Shown one piece after another: positions 1 to 11,647 of a stretch of 64,000 nt of DNA. Source of the DNA: Pyricularia pennisetigena (lineage: Eukaryota > Ascomycota > Sordariomycetes > Magnaporthales > Pyriculariaceae); assembly GCF_004337985.1 (NCBI RefSeq), contig NW_021940919.1, positions 837,106 through 901,105 on the forward strand, written 5' to 3'. The position numbers were made by a program, and so were the translations under genes. Within the stretch, counting starts at the first letter, position 1. Each line of letters begins with the position of its first letter. The notes below the pieces were generated by a model. It was not told where the DNA came from. It did not search any database and worked only from the letters and a program-made list of their open reading frames with translations.

Positions 1-1603
1 TTTTTTTTTTTTTCTTGTCGTTAACTTTCGCACCAGCATCATGTAAATTGTGGCTATCGATTTTATTCATGGCGTGCTCAGAACCTACGGTGAGTGTGGA
101 AACAGTTCGACCTTTCGTGACTAGGGTATGTGGCATTGCCTACTAGCGTAGGCAATTGTTTTGTTGGTCCCAAATCTGCTGTGATCTGGGGCGCCATTCG
201 TCACTCGTCATTCGTCGTTTTGTCACTTGTCAATTGTGCGGACTCGGAAGGCGCTATTTTTTTGACTGCAGCTAGCGTATACATTTGGACGACCTATCAT
301 TTGTGACTGACCTTCGGACGTATGGCAACAACATCAGCCCTTCACCGAGCTTAAAATACCACAGCCTCAAAAATCACATGCAATCTCATTCCGCCGACAT
401 GCCTCAAATCCTAAAGCCGTTAATAGCAGTGCGGCATATTGCTTGCTGGCGCTATTATTGCAGAGAAAACATATGAGCCCCGCTCTTTAATTAATCTTTT
501 TGACTTTTTGGGCGTGGATCCAAGGTCAGGAGTGCTCCGCGCCGGTCTCTCGCGGGACGAAGGTGGCCGTTGAGCCACTTCGCTGCACGTTTTGGTCGAC
601 TCGATCGCATCGCATATACCCGAAAAATAACTGGGACGTTGGAGCGCCATTAGGTATGACAACTTATAGTACCGCCTCGACACGCGAATAACTCATTCCA
701 GGTCAGAGCTCGTCATTTCGTACCGCGCCAAGGCCAGCGTAGAAGCTGACGCACGAATTTCAAAACCAACGGCGCCAGCCTTCAGGCAGTCACGATATAG
801 GCCATCCTCGAAAGTTCGAAACGACCATAGTAAGATCCTTTGCGAGTGTCTTCCCTAGGTGATAGATATATCTGCATTTGACACCAGCAGTAAAAAGCGC
901 AGAGCCGCCGAATCAGACTCTTCAACCCGTTCGTTAGTGTCCTAGCAGCGTGGCAAGACGAGCCGCACGAAGCTGTTGACATGCTCGGTTACGGTCCTGC
1001 ACCTATACGGAACGATCCCATGCGTATCGCGGGACTTTTGTCCCGGCGGATAGATTGATGTCGGCGGTGTCGCCTGAATTAGTCCGCAAAAAGCCACCAA
1101 CAAGGCTGTAGCTGCATTCTACTGTAGTCTGTAGTAATTTCACTAATACTGATGTTGCAGTCTGTGGAATCATCCTGACCAGCATTATAATCTATCGCAT
1201 GAGCAGCCTGCATCATCTGAGCAAGGAACATGTAAAAGTCAGCTTTGCGGCTGATATCCACAATTCTTTTGACAAGCCCGCGTTCCTGCATCAAAATACT
1301 GATCTGTCGCCGGAAGCGCAATAACAAGGCGAAAAGCTCCGTGATGGTATGACTGAGAGTCACCCAAAGCTTGCTCCAGACGGTTGAACAGTCGTCCAGT
1401 CGAGAGTGGAATGTTTCTTGCCACGTTGTTGTCTTGCGATGCACATCCAGTACTGGACCGATCCAATATAATGCCTCGTCATGCTAAGCGAGGATGGATA
1501 CTGTTGAGTAAGCATTCCATCTTGCTGGCTGAGATCGAGGCAAGAATACTCGTGATGGGAAATAAAGTTAAGCGAAGCAGCGATTGATGGAAGACGGGAA
1601 GAG

Positions 1604-2166
1604 TGATAGGGATAAGATACACGCGCGCTAGTGCGAGGTGAGTTTTGCTGTCAGGCGTCTGAAAGAGTTGAAAAAGGTGGGGCATCAATACCGCCCAGTG
1701 GAAACAAGCCCCCCATTCAGTCTTCGCAACAACGGCCTGTTGTAGCGATATCAAACAGTGCAGCAGAGTACAATGCAGAGTCTGACAGGACGCCAAGGCA
1801 GCCCGGCAGTTGATTGAATTGAATTGAATTGGATGGAATTGGATCGATTCCAATATCGGAGCCAACCACAGCTGCAGAAGCACAATTAATTCCCGCAACG
1901 GTACTGCATGGCCGTGGCTTCCGGGAATTTTAGCCAGCCACATCTGGGCAGAGACAAGCAAAGACAAGCCCAAACAAGCTACCGCCCATCTCTTGTGTTG
2001 ACCCCGCCCCCAGCTCCAACCCCAACTCCGCCACGCTTATCAGCCCAGACTAAAGATATCTCGACGGCCATGATTGGACGGTCAGAGTTTGACTTTGTAA
2101 GTGTCTTCACCCGATCCCGGAACTTTCACACCTAATTCCAGGGTCCGCAGACGCTTGAGAGATAAG
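1604..2166. promoter_or_regulatory. GATA elements upstream of urea transporter
   Basis: Four matches to the HGATAR core bound by fungal AreA/NIT2 nitrogen regulators: TGATAG at 1604-1609, GATAAG at 1611-1616, CTTATC (reverse GATAAG) at 2036-2041 and AGATAAG ending at 2166. Clustered GATA sites are a known feature of nitrogen-catabolite-regulated permease genes, including urea transporters. Binding here is inferred; short motifs also occur by chance. Confidence 0.45.
1814..1844. repeat. GAATT imperfect tandem repeat
   Basis: A short run of TGAAT/GAATT units decaying into GGATGGAATTGGAT. It lies about 0.7 kb before the urea transporter and is probably a promoter microsatellite. Confidence 0.7.
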
Positions 2167-2556
2167 GAATCAGTTTTTGCATGCCTTGGTCAGCCCCTTT
2201 GCCGATGTCACCTTTGAGCTTTGCAGCAGGCGAGGTTCTGGGTCCGCGACTAAGTCGACTGACAATCACATTTTCGTTTACTTGCAGACTTCCTTTGGCC
2301 AGATTTAATGCTCCACTGCCTTGCTGCGGGCTAGCCACTCCGAGTGGTTTAGCAGGCCAGGCGAAAAACGGGCTAGTCTCCTGGTACATATGTCGACTGG
2401 CTGCCAGCTATTTCAAAAGAGCAAAGTTGCCTTTTCCTTCATCGGGAACCCCCAAACTTTTGAAGTAGACCACATCAGTCGCATCTAGAGCGAAGACTCG
2501 AATTTCCTCATCATCAGCCAGGGCTTGACAACTTGCCGGTCTGCCACCGTGTCACC

Positions 2557-5014
2557 ATGTCTACCCATGTACCGGCTGCCCTGGATCAGGGCACCGGTTA
2601 TGGCATTGTCCTCGGCCTCGGAGCTCTGTTTGCCTTTGGTAAGATTTATTCCCCCCACGATGCAAACCCTGGCGTCGATCATTTCTTTCTCCATGCTGAC
2701 CTCGGCCAGGCATGATATTTGTCACATTTGTCCTCAAGCGTTACAATGCTGAGTTGCAAACATCCGAGATGTTCAACACGGCCGGCAGGACCGTAAAATC
2801 CGGTCTTGTCGGGTCGGCTGTCGTGTCGTCGTGGACATGGGCGGCCACGCTCCTCCAATCCACCGGTGTCTGCTACCGTTACGGAGTATCCGGGCCGTTT
2901 TGGTAAACCGGAATTCTCCACTCTTGATGTCAATTTTTGACTTTGTAAGCACCCATCTGACCCCTTTGATCTCAGGTATGCGAGCGGCGCCACGGTCCAG
3001 ATCATCCTTTTCGCGACCCTGGCCATCGAGCTGAAGCGTCGCGCACCTAATGCCCACACATTCCTCGAAGTCATCAAGGCGCGGTTCGGCACCGCCGCCC
3101 ACATCACCTTTATGGTATTTGGTCTCGTCACCAACATCCTGGTGTCTCTGATGCTCATCGTCGGCGGCTCGGCCACCGTCAATGCCCTCACCGGGATGCA
3201 TACCATCGCCGCCATTTACCTTCTCCCTGTGGGCGTTGTGGCCTACACCATGGTCGGAGGCCTGAAGGCGACCATCCTGACCGACTGGGTCCACACCTTC
3301 ATCCTGCTCGTCATCATCATCATATTCGCGCTCACGACCTACGCCACGTCGGAAGACCTTGGCTCCCCGTCGGCCGTGTACGACCTGCTCGTCGAGGCAG
3401 CATCCCGCCACCCCGTCGACGGCAACAAGGATGGCAGCTATCTGACGATGCAGTCCAGGGAGGGCGCCATCTTCTTCGTCATCAACATCGTCGGCAACTT
3501 CGGCACCGTCTTTCTCGACAACGGCTACTACAACAAGGCCATCGCCGCGTCGCCCGTCCACGCCCTTCCGGGCTACATCCTCGGCGGCCTGTCCTGGTTC
3601 GCCATTCCCTGGCTGACCGCGACCACGATGGGTCTGGCCGCCATCGCGCTCGAGAGCAGCCCACGCTTCCCTACCTTTCCGAACCGCATGTCCGACGGCG
3701 AAGTGTCCGAGGGCCTCGTGCTCCCTTACGCGGCCGTGGCACTGATGGGCAAGGGCGGGGCCGTGGCCACTCTCCTAATCACCTTCATGGCAGTCACGTC
3801 GGCCACCTCGTCCGAGCTCATCGCCGTCTCGTCCATCTTCACCTACGACTTTTACCGAACCTACTTCAACCCCGGCGCCAGTGGCAAGCGTCTGATCTGG
3901 ATCAGCCACTGCATCGTGGTCGGGTACGCCGCCTTCATCGCCACCTTCTCCGTCGGCCTCTGGTACGCCGGCATCAGCATGGGCTACCTGTACGTCATGA
4001 TGGGCGTCATCATCTCCGCGGCCGTCCTGCCCGCCGCCCTGACCCTGACCTGGTCCGGCCTGAACAAGTGGGCCGCCACGCTGTCGCCCATCTGCGGCCT
4101 GGTGGCTGCCATCGCGGCCTGGCTCGCGACTGCCAAGCGCGAGTGCGGCGTGCTCGACGTCAAGTGCACCGGCTCCAACAACCCGATGCTGGCGGGCAAC
4201 GTGGTCGCTCTGCTGGCGCCCGTGGTGCTGATACCGATCTTCACGTTGGTCTTTGGCATGGTAAGCTTCTCTACGCCTACTTTTTTGAGAAAAAAAAAAA
4301 ANNNNNNNNNNNNNNNNNNNNNNNNNNNNNNNNNNNNNNNNNNNNNNNNNNNNNNNNNNNNNNNNNNNNNNNNNNNNNNNNNNNNNNNNNNNNNNNNNNN
4401 NNNNNNNNNNNNNNNNNNNNNNNNNNNNNNNNNNNNNNNNNNNNNNNNNNNNNNNNNNNNNNNNNNNNNNNNNNNNNNNNNNNNNNNNNNNNNNNNNNNN
4501 NNNNNNNNNNNNNNNNNNNNNNNNNNNNNNNNNNNNNNNNNNNCCCCCCCCCCCCCCCCCAAACAATATCATTAGCTGATGATTCCCCGCCTGAACAGTG
4601 TTGCGTTTCTCGTCCTTTGGCCGATGCCAATGTACGGCTCGGGCTATATCTTCTCGAAGCCTTTCTTCACCGGCTGGGTAAGACAAACAAACACCTTGCT
4701 CCACGCAAGCGACGTGTGCAAGAGAATGGAATCAAAAGACCGCTAACAATGTCGTTCCCCCCTCACAGGTCGCCATCGGCATCATCTGGATCTTCTGCTC
4801 CCTCGGCGCCGTTGGACTTTTCCCCATATACGAGGGCAGAACGACGCTGGTCAACACCTTCAGGTTCATGATTTCGGACCTCGGCGGCAAGCCGCGGCAC
4901 AGGAGATTCAAGGAACAGCAGGCTGGCTCGCCGAGCGGTGGCTCCACGCTGGGCGAGAAGGGTCAGGATTCCAAGGATGGCAAGAATGGCTCTGTGCAGG
5001 TTACTAGCTCGTGA
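2557..5014 (+). CDS. DUR3: DUR3-type urea/polyamine:H+ symporter (interrupted by assembly gap)
   Basis: Plasma-membrane sodium:solute-symporter-family permease; fungal DUR3 imports urea, and in yeast polyamines, with protons. Predicted exons are 2557-2638, 2710-2902, 2976-4260, an exon ending at 4677, and 4769-5014; all visible joins keep phase. The start gives a short polar N-terminus followed by a glycine-rich first membrane helix. Family landmarks include [54 protein letters not shown] and, late, [22 protein letters not shown] run of 242 N (4302-4543), flanked by A and C homopolymers, falls after residue 520. The cytoplasmic loop normally expected between FGM and LWPMPMYG is missing, so at least one coding segment lies in the gap. 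The upstream edge of the exon ending at 4677 is therefore unresolved. The tail is polar, ending in VTSS. Upstream GATA sites suggest nitrogen control. Confidence 0.9.
4302..4543. other. Assembly gap (242 N)
   Basis: A run of N placed between an A12 tract and a C17 tract, inside the DUR3 gene. Sequencing probably failed across a homopolymer-rich intron, and part of the coding sequence is lost in it. Confidence 0.98.
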
Positions 5015-6398
5015 AGACTGTTTTGTTCTGTTTTTATACGCGTCTTGGTGGTGCGCAGGGACTTGCTGGGCGGCAATGAAAAGAATACCCAGGGAACGGG
5101 GGGGAGGCGGGCTGAAAAGTGCGTCGTTCTGAGTCTTGTGATGCAGATTTTATTACTCGTTCCTGCATGCATTCATCCCCTGCATTACATGGTGAAGAAG
5201 AGATATTTACTTCTTGGTGTCGCACTAACCAGGCTCGGTGCGAAATTTTTCTGACCCGTCCAGCAGCTAGTCTGATGGTTAGTTCAACGGCGGACCTGCG
5301 GAACATACCGATGCAATTGACGCGAGAAGGTTCCACCTTTGAAACCTTGAAGTTGTTGACCGACACAGCGACCAAGATGCGGTGAGTAGTCAAGGAGTCA
5401 GGGGCGCTCACCACAAAGCAGGATGATGCCTGCGACGCGCTCTTGACAATGACACACCAGGAGTTCATATTCTCAAATCTCATGGCTGCGCCCGGCCTCG
5501 GAGGCGGGATTTGAAGAGCGCATGGGGTCGAGAAACGTAGGAGTGGCTAGGTCTGAGAAACGACGAGTTCTACCTACCGGGTTGCTTGGATACCTGATAT
5601 GACTTGGTTTCCCAGTTCAAAGGCGATACTTGACTCGAAGCCGATACTTGACTCTTCAGAAGGACCATTTTATGATTTTGGAAACTTTCAGGTGACTGTT
5701 ACCCCCTAGCTGGCACCGAAATACGTCAAGAGTCTAGGAGACAAACAGGCAAGACAGTGGCTGAAGAGAACAGTGAGATATTCTCTAAAAGTTGGCCGCC
5801 CTTGAAAAAGAATTGCTTGATCATGAGCAGCTATTTGGGTTGTTCCGCCTCCGCGCAACAAGGCCGTTTTCTATGGTATAGCAAGACCAAAACAGTCCTG
5901 TTCAAGGGATTACTCAAGCACATGCAGCTCGACAACGAATTGATTAATCACCAAAACCGTTCTGTTGTACAGTCTGTGTCGAAAGAAAAAGAAAGTGTCG
6001 AGGGCCGACCCTTGTATCGCGCGTCGCCGGGCAAGAATCCGACTGTTGTTTCAGCCATGAGTGCGTTCTTTTCAATCGCCGCCGCCGTGGGGGGGAAAAT
6101 TCTGTTTATCTGATGTCATCGGACTTTGATTTTCATTTTCGGTTTTCATTGCGGCCCGGTTCAATGGAGCCTGTAAACAACCAAACAGTGGTTCGGTTTG
6201 CGGTCGCATCTTTGGCCATAACCCATGACCCCTCATTCCCGACCTGGATCATCCAATGAAATTTGCATCCCCACCCATCTCCAATTTCACATTAGGAAGG
6301 TGTCGTCTGATTCTCCTCAGTGTCAGTCAATCTTTTTGAAAGTTTGGGCGATGGCCAGCAACGGAAGAGGCTATTGAAAAGATAAGGAACTGACGGGA

Positions 6399-6434
6399 GG
6401 CAGGCAGGCAGGCAGGCAGGCAGACAGGCAGGCA
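6399..6434. repeat. GGCA tetranucleotide microsatellite
   Basis: About seven GGCA units, slightly decayed at the right end (CAGACAGGCAGGCAAG). The repeat sits only about 25 bases upstream of the TATA box of the M64 peptidase gene, so length changes would alter core-promoter geometry. Confidence 0.9.
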
Positions 6435-6456
6435 AGCACGCAGCCAGGTCGGCAGG

Positions 6457-6463
6457 TATAAAA
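6457..6463 (+). promoter_or_regulatory. TATA box of M64 peptidase gene
   Basis: TATAAAA, 128 bases upstream of the ATG at 6591 and directly downstream of the GGCA repeat. The spacing fits a fungal core promoter with a leader of roughly 60-100 bases. Confidence 0.6.
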
Positions 6464-6590
6464 TACTGCCACAAATCCTACCTAATTCTAACTTGCCTCG
6501 TCTTCCTGTCGGGGAGTCTCCTCTCTACATTGACCGCCTCGGCTCCCAAACTCGGCCCTTTCCCTTGGTCTCCGTTCGGCCAGACCCAAG

Positions 6591-8414
6591 ATGAAGTATT
6601 GGCCGCTCCTGGCCGCCGCCGCCGCCGCCCTCGCGCGTGCTCAGTTCTGCGAGCACAAGTGGCAGGGCCAATTCGCCAAGCGCGAGGACCAGCCGCCTCA
6701 TCTTCAACTCCAACAACGACAGAGCACCACGCCGCCACCTCCGCTGGAGATCAGGCCGCTCATCGTCAGCGGGCCGTCCGAGAACCGCGTCGACCTCATC
6801 TTCTTTGGCGATGGATACACGGAGGGGGAGAAGGACAAGTTCTTTGACGACGCCATGGCTCTCGCCACGGAGCTGACGGACGGGAGGACGTTTGCCGATG
6901 TCCTGCCCATCATGAACTGGTGGGCGGGCTTTACGGCTAGCAATGAGGTGGGTTTTTTCGTGTGTGTGCATGAAGTGTGCTTTCTGCCCCAATTGGGGGA
7001 GGGTGTCATTCGAGTAGGACATGGCTAATGTTGCGAGACAGAGCGGCATCGGTGTTGGTGGCGTACCTAAAGAGTAAGCAAGCATGGCAGTGTTGTCCAA
7101 CCCCCCCCCCCCCCGGATAATCAGCGATGTCGGGGCTCCCAACTAAAACACTACAGTACCGTATACGGCCTCTACCGTGACGGGACCGAGCTCCGTGGCG
7201 TCTACTACGACAAGCCAGATGTCGCTCGGGCGGCTTGCTCATCGACCACTGCGTGCGACTACCCGATGCTGCTCGGCAACGATGATCTCTACGGCGGGCT
7301 GGGCGGCGAGTTCACCGTGACGACGGCATCACGCGTCAACGGTGCCGTGGTGCTCCGCCACGAGCTCGGCCACAGCATCATCGGAGTGGGCGAGGAATAC
7401 GACGGAGGCGAGGTCTACCGCGGAGTGAACTCGGCGCGAAACGTCAGCAACGTCCCCTGGAAGTCGTGGTACAGCGTCCCGGAGAAGGAGCCCGACGTGC
7501 AGCTCAGCAACATGCCAATTCAGGGCTACCCCTGGACGCTGCTGAACACCACGACGGCGTGGAGCACGAGCTTCCCGAGCGCGGGCACGTACGACAGCTA
7601 TTCGCTGCAGTTCAGCATCAGCGGCGTGTCTGCGACTGAGGATCTGATGGTCACGCTCGACGGGAAGGATGTCGGTTGGAGGTACAAGGAGGGTGTCGGA
7701 CTGGACAGGATCATCTACCGGCTGCCGTTTCGGGATGCGAAGCTGAGTGGAGGGGTGCACAACCTGACTTTTGAGCTTTTGAATAAGGATCTCGAGGGTA
7801 AGGCGCAGCTGTGCAACTTTCAGGTGCTGGAGTATGGGGTTGCCGACGAGCAGTGAGTAACTGTCTTTCTCTCTTTTCTTTCTTGCCTACTGCACAAGAC
7901 ATGAATCATCAGCTAAAACCAACAAAAAAAAACTCCCAGGTTCAACTTCACAATCGGCCACAACTCCCTCTACCCGACCTACAACATCCGCAACCAGACG
8001 ACCTATCGCCCGACCAACGACCTGTGCCTGATGCGCGACGTCTATACGTCTGAGTTCTGCGACGCCTGCATTGAGGGACTCTGGCGCGCGCTCCTGACGC
8101 CCCTCAAGCTCATCGACAATGTCACCCAGACACCCGCTGACCCATCCAGCCCCGGAGCGACCAAGGTCGAGCTGGCGCTGCTCCCGCTGGCTGACCTGCG
8201 GGAAATACCCAACAATGCGACCGAGCACTACGTCATCACGTGGTTTGGCGAGGACGACTCGAACGTCCTGGACGAGTGGGCGAACAAGACGACGGCGATG
8301 CTGGGGCCCGAAATCGGGAGCTTTGGCGTTGAGGTCCGGTTTGTGAGCAGCCAGATCCGCGATGACCCCGAGGGCGTGACGCGGCAGAAGGAGAGGTACG
8401 TGGTGCAGACGTGA
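6591..8414 (+). CDS. Secreted M64-family (IgA-peptidase-like) metallopeptidase
   Basis: Predicted secreted zinc endopeptidase of about 519 residues. Exons are 6591-6947, 7042-7073, 7157-7852 and 7940-8414; phases join cleanly. It starts with a signal peptide (MKYWPLLAAAAAALARAQ), then a proline/glutamine-rich stretch. The M64 core begins near NRVDLIFFGDGYTEGEKDKF, a typical family opening, and carries the zinc motif HELGH at residues 198-202 followed by GVGEEYDGG. A beta-rich part follows, with paired cysteines near the C-terminus (CDACIEGLW). M64 is named for a bacterial IgA protease; fungal members are generally uncharacterised secreted proteases, so the substrate is unknown. Intron 2 contains a C14 run. 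The neighbours are a sugar transporter and, further on, a subtilase and a cellulase, consistent with an extracellular nutrient-scavenging role. Confidence 0.88.
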
Positions 8415-8422
8415 GCTATGGT

Positions 8423-8454
8423 GGTCAGGGTCACGGTCACGGTCACGGTCAGGG
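8423..8454. repeat. GGTCAC/GGTCAG hexamer repeat in M64 3' flank
   Basis: About five tandem six-base units (GGTCAG GGTCAC x3 GGTCAG), starting eight bases after the stop codon of the peptidase. It lies in the predicted 3' untranslated region. Confidence 0.85.
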
Positions 8455-8965
8455 ACCGAGTCAAAGTGCTGAATCTTGAAGTGGAGACTTGGTCGGCTAA
8501 CAGCCGACGCGAGCATCGGCTGTCTGTCCTGGCTGTTTGTTATTTCTTTTCCGATATAGATATACCTAGGCATAACAAAAATACAAGGTAATAATTGGCC
8601 AACAGTGGCCAATCGTATCATGGTCCCACAGCAAACCCCATCCGTCTCCCCGGAAATGTAGTGCTGTCCCACGCAATATTTTGGAGTTTTTCGTGCAAAA
8701 ACCTGCTGCAGGATGGAGTCATGAGGAGAATAATGGCGGAGCAAGGGTGGGTTTCCCCAACTTTTCCCCGCGTGTTGGAAGTTGATCGTGACCGATATCT
8801 TTGCGTGAACTGTTATTTTAGTTGTTTCTTTTTTTTTTTCTTTTTTTTTTCTTACTCTTCTATACTTAACGGTGTGTTTCCCAGGGGTACGCTGGCAAAG
8901 TCTTTTTTTTTCTTCTGTTCTATGCTGCAGTGACACAAGACAGGAAGCCTTATAGTCGCCTAATC

Positions 8966-9122
8966 ATGGGTGGGTTCAGAGCAGTCGAGGACCGGCCGAC
9001 GCCCAAGGAGGTCTTCAACTTTAGGTTGTACTTGGAATCGACCATCATTGCTGTTGGAGCATTTCTGTAAGACTTCTTCTTTTTTGGCCTCACTAGCCCC
9101 GTCAAAATATTGGGTGGGGGGG

Positions 9123-9153
<31 letters not shown>

Positions 9154-9932
9154 CAGCGTCAAAGACCAGAGAGATGGCGGTAAATAGTTTTTAGTCGCTG
9201 ATATAACCCCGGCAACCCGAAGCTTCGGATACGACTCAGCATTTATCGGGACCACGATCGCGCGCGCGAGTTTCAAGGCCGACTTTGGCGTGTCGGGACC
9301 GCAGGCGAACAACATCTCGAGCAACATCACCTCTGCTTTTCAGGCTGGAGCCCTGGGCGGCGCCTTGGCTTCCTTCATGAGTGCGTACACGCCCCCCCTT
9401 TTTTTTGTTGCCGAACACCCCCAGGGAAGGGTGGGTGGCGTCACGGTGCGCGGCTGACTGGCGAGCACGCACGACTTACCTGCTTGCGCTTTGCCTAGTT
9501 ACCGAGCTTTACGGGAGGAAATGGGCCCTCAACAGCAGCTGCATCGTCTTCCTGGTCGGCGCGGTCCTCATGACGGCGGCTACTAACCAGCTTGACTACA
9601 TATGTACGTCTGGCATTGCAACACAGATAAAAAGAAACGCGTGCGTTGTGTATCTTTGAGAATATGCTGACGCGCATCCTCTCTCAACTGCTTAGACGCT
9701 GGTCGTGCCCTCACAGGCTTGGCTTGTGGCTGCATAACTGTCAGACAATAACCCCCGTCCCAACCTCGACCTTGCTTCGAAGCCCTAACCACAGTCTATA
9801 GGCAACCGTCCCCAGCTACATCGCCGAGCTGTCTGTCCCGTCTATCCGAGGCATCATGACGGGTCTGTTCGAGATCACGTACCAGCTGGGCTCTCTTGTA
9901 GGATTCTGGATCAACTACGGCAGTAGGTCAAG

Positions 9933-10015
<83 letters not shown>

Positions 10016-11647
10016 TAGGATCGACCGACTGCAACATGTGGGCAAAGCTGACAGAAAACCCTTGCACCTGCGCACCAGTCAACAACACCATGGATCCCAA
10101 CTCCCGGGCCTCTTGGCGCGTTCCAATGGCCGTGCAGATCCCGCCGGCGGCCCTGATCCTCGTAGGCTCCTTTGTGCTGCACGAGAGCCCCCTCTGGCTG
10201 CTTCGCAAGGGCAAGGACGCGCAGGCGTTCAAGGCCCTGGAGACGCTGCGGAAGCTGCCCATCGATCACCAATGTACGTCCGTTCTTCTTACGGCCTTGT
10301 GTACTTGAAATGACATGCTTCTCGTCTAGAGGTGTTCTTTGCTGACGGCTGAGACGGCGACGCCAAACCGAAAAAAAAAAAAAACAGATCTCCAAGAAGA
10401 GGTGCAGATGATGCGCGGCCGCATCGCAGACGAAGCGGCCATCGCGAGCAGGTACGGAGCCGGCACCATGGCTTTCGTCAAGGGGGCCATGTTTGAGTTG
10501 TCGCGCAAGGGCATGTGGAACCGCGTGCTGCTCGTGTTTTGCGCATTTGCCTTGCAGAACATGTCTGGAGCTGCCGGTATGTGCTTTTTTTTTTTTTTTT
10601 TTTTTTCTCTGATCAGCTGCTGTCAAAGCTTTACAGTGGCAGCGAAGGCTAACTACGACTCCTATCAAACAAAGCCATCAACTACTACTCCCCCACGCTG
10701 TTTGGGTCGCTGGGCATCACCGACGTCGCGCTCTACACGGGCATTTACGGCCTGGTCAAGGGTGAGTGTCGCCGCCATACTGCCACAGTCTCTCCCCACC
10801 AGGGAGGACAGTTTTGTTTCCCTGTTCCCACCCCACCGATCACGCCGTTCACTGACACTCACAACAACTGCCCCGCAGCCGTCGCCTCCATCATCTTTTA
10901 CATCTTCCTCATCGACCTCTGGGGCCGCCGCAACCCGACCATCATCTCGTCGCTCGCCTGCTCCCTGTGTCTGTGGTTCGTCGGCGCCTACGTCTACGTC
11001 GGCAACCCGGCCGGCGCCATCGCCGCGGGCCGCGAGCTGTCCGAGTCGACCGCCGCCGGTGGCCGCGCCGCCACCGCCATGATCATGATCTACTCGGTGT
11101 TTTGGTCGTTTGGGCTCAACGGGATCCCGTGGATCGTGTCGGCCGAGATCTTTGCCGGAGCGCTGAGGAACGTCACGGGGACGTTTGCTGCGCTCTGCCA
11201 GTGGTGAGTTGTCCTTTTTTTTTTCTCTCTCTCTCTTCTCTACAGACGTGCTAATCACAGGAAATGTCTCATCTCCTTCCAGGGCCGTGCAGTTCGCCAT
11301 CACAAAGGCCCTGCCGTACATCTTTGCGTCGCTGGGCTTTGGCGTCTGGTTCTTCTTTGCGTGCTGGATGCTGCTCGCCACCGCTTGGGCTTTCTTCCTG
11401 CTGCCTGAGACCAAGGGGCTGACGCTTGAACAGATTGACAAGATTTTGTAAGTTGTCTTTTTTTTTTTTCCGATCTGCTATTCTTTACCATTCCGAGAAA
11501 ATGCCTGGCAATTTATCGACTGCTTGGTTTGTTTACTGACGGGCGCATAATTCCTCTCAAAGTGGCTATATTGGCGACAGAAGGTCCGATGAAATGACTG
11601 CCTCGGCTAAGAATTCCATCACGGCCGTTGAAAACGCGGACAGATGA
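8966..11647 (+). CDS. MFS sugar/quinate-type transporter
   Basis: Twelve-helix plasma-membrane transporter of the sugar-porter family, about 544 residues in 11 exons: 8966-9066, 9223-9380, 9499-9603, 9696-9739, 9802-9922, 10019-10273, 10388-10576, 10675-10761, 10879-11203, 11283-11447 and 11563-11647. Every junction keeps phase. Landmarks include FLFGYDSAFIGTT after helix 1, ELYGRKWAL (the helix 2-3 loop), YAGRALTGLACG, the PSYIAELSVPSIRG signature, LHESPLWLLRKGK before the central loop, and the closing LPETKGLTLEQIDKI. The IRGIMTGLFEITYQLGSLVGFWINYG region resembles fungal quinate or hexose permeases. Substrate cannot be fixed from sequence. Introns carry striking low-complexity DNA: G9-T29 in intron 1, about 75 bases of TA in intron 5, A14 in intron 6 and T22 in intron 7. 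Confidence 0.9.
9938..10012. repeat. (TA)n microsatellite in MFS intron 5
   Basis: About 37 TA units filling most of the 96-base intron between 9923 and 10018. Only the donor and acceptor ends are non-repetitive. Confidence 0.97.

Larger units (their letters stand above)
1..2556. other. Gene-free upstream region
   Basis: No recognisable gene is seen here. The longest open frame (1479-1973, minus) has no recognisable motif and overlaps an imperfect GAATT repeat, so it was not called. The right-hand half probably serves as promoter and leader of the urea transporter that starts at 2557. It carries several GATA-type elements, listed separately. The window opens with a run of 13 T. Confidence 0.6.
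5015..6590. other. Intergenic region
   Basis: DUR3 3' flank and M64 peptidase promoter. The open frame 5757-6113 shows no recognisable domain and was not called. A GGCA repeat and a TATA box near the right end are listed separately. Confidence 0.55.

Noticed and set aside
1479..1973. 164-codon open frame on the minus strand
   Set aside because: No recognisable domain; it spans a GAATT repeat, and the residue mix looks like translated non-coding DNA.
3112..4575. 487-residue frame running through the N gap
   Set aside because: It reads across unknown bases and lacks the first two exons; it is an artefact of the gap within DUR3.
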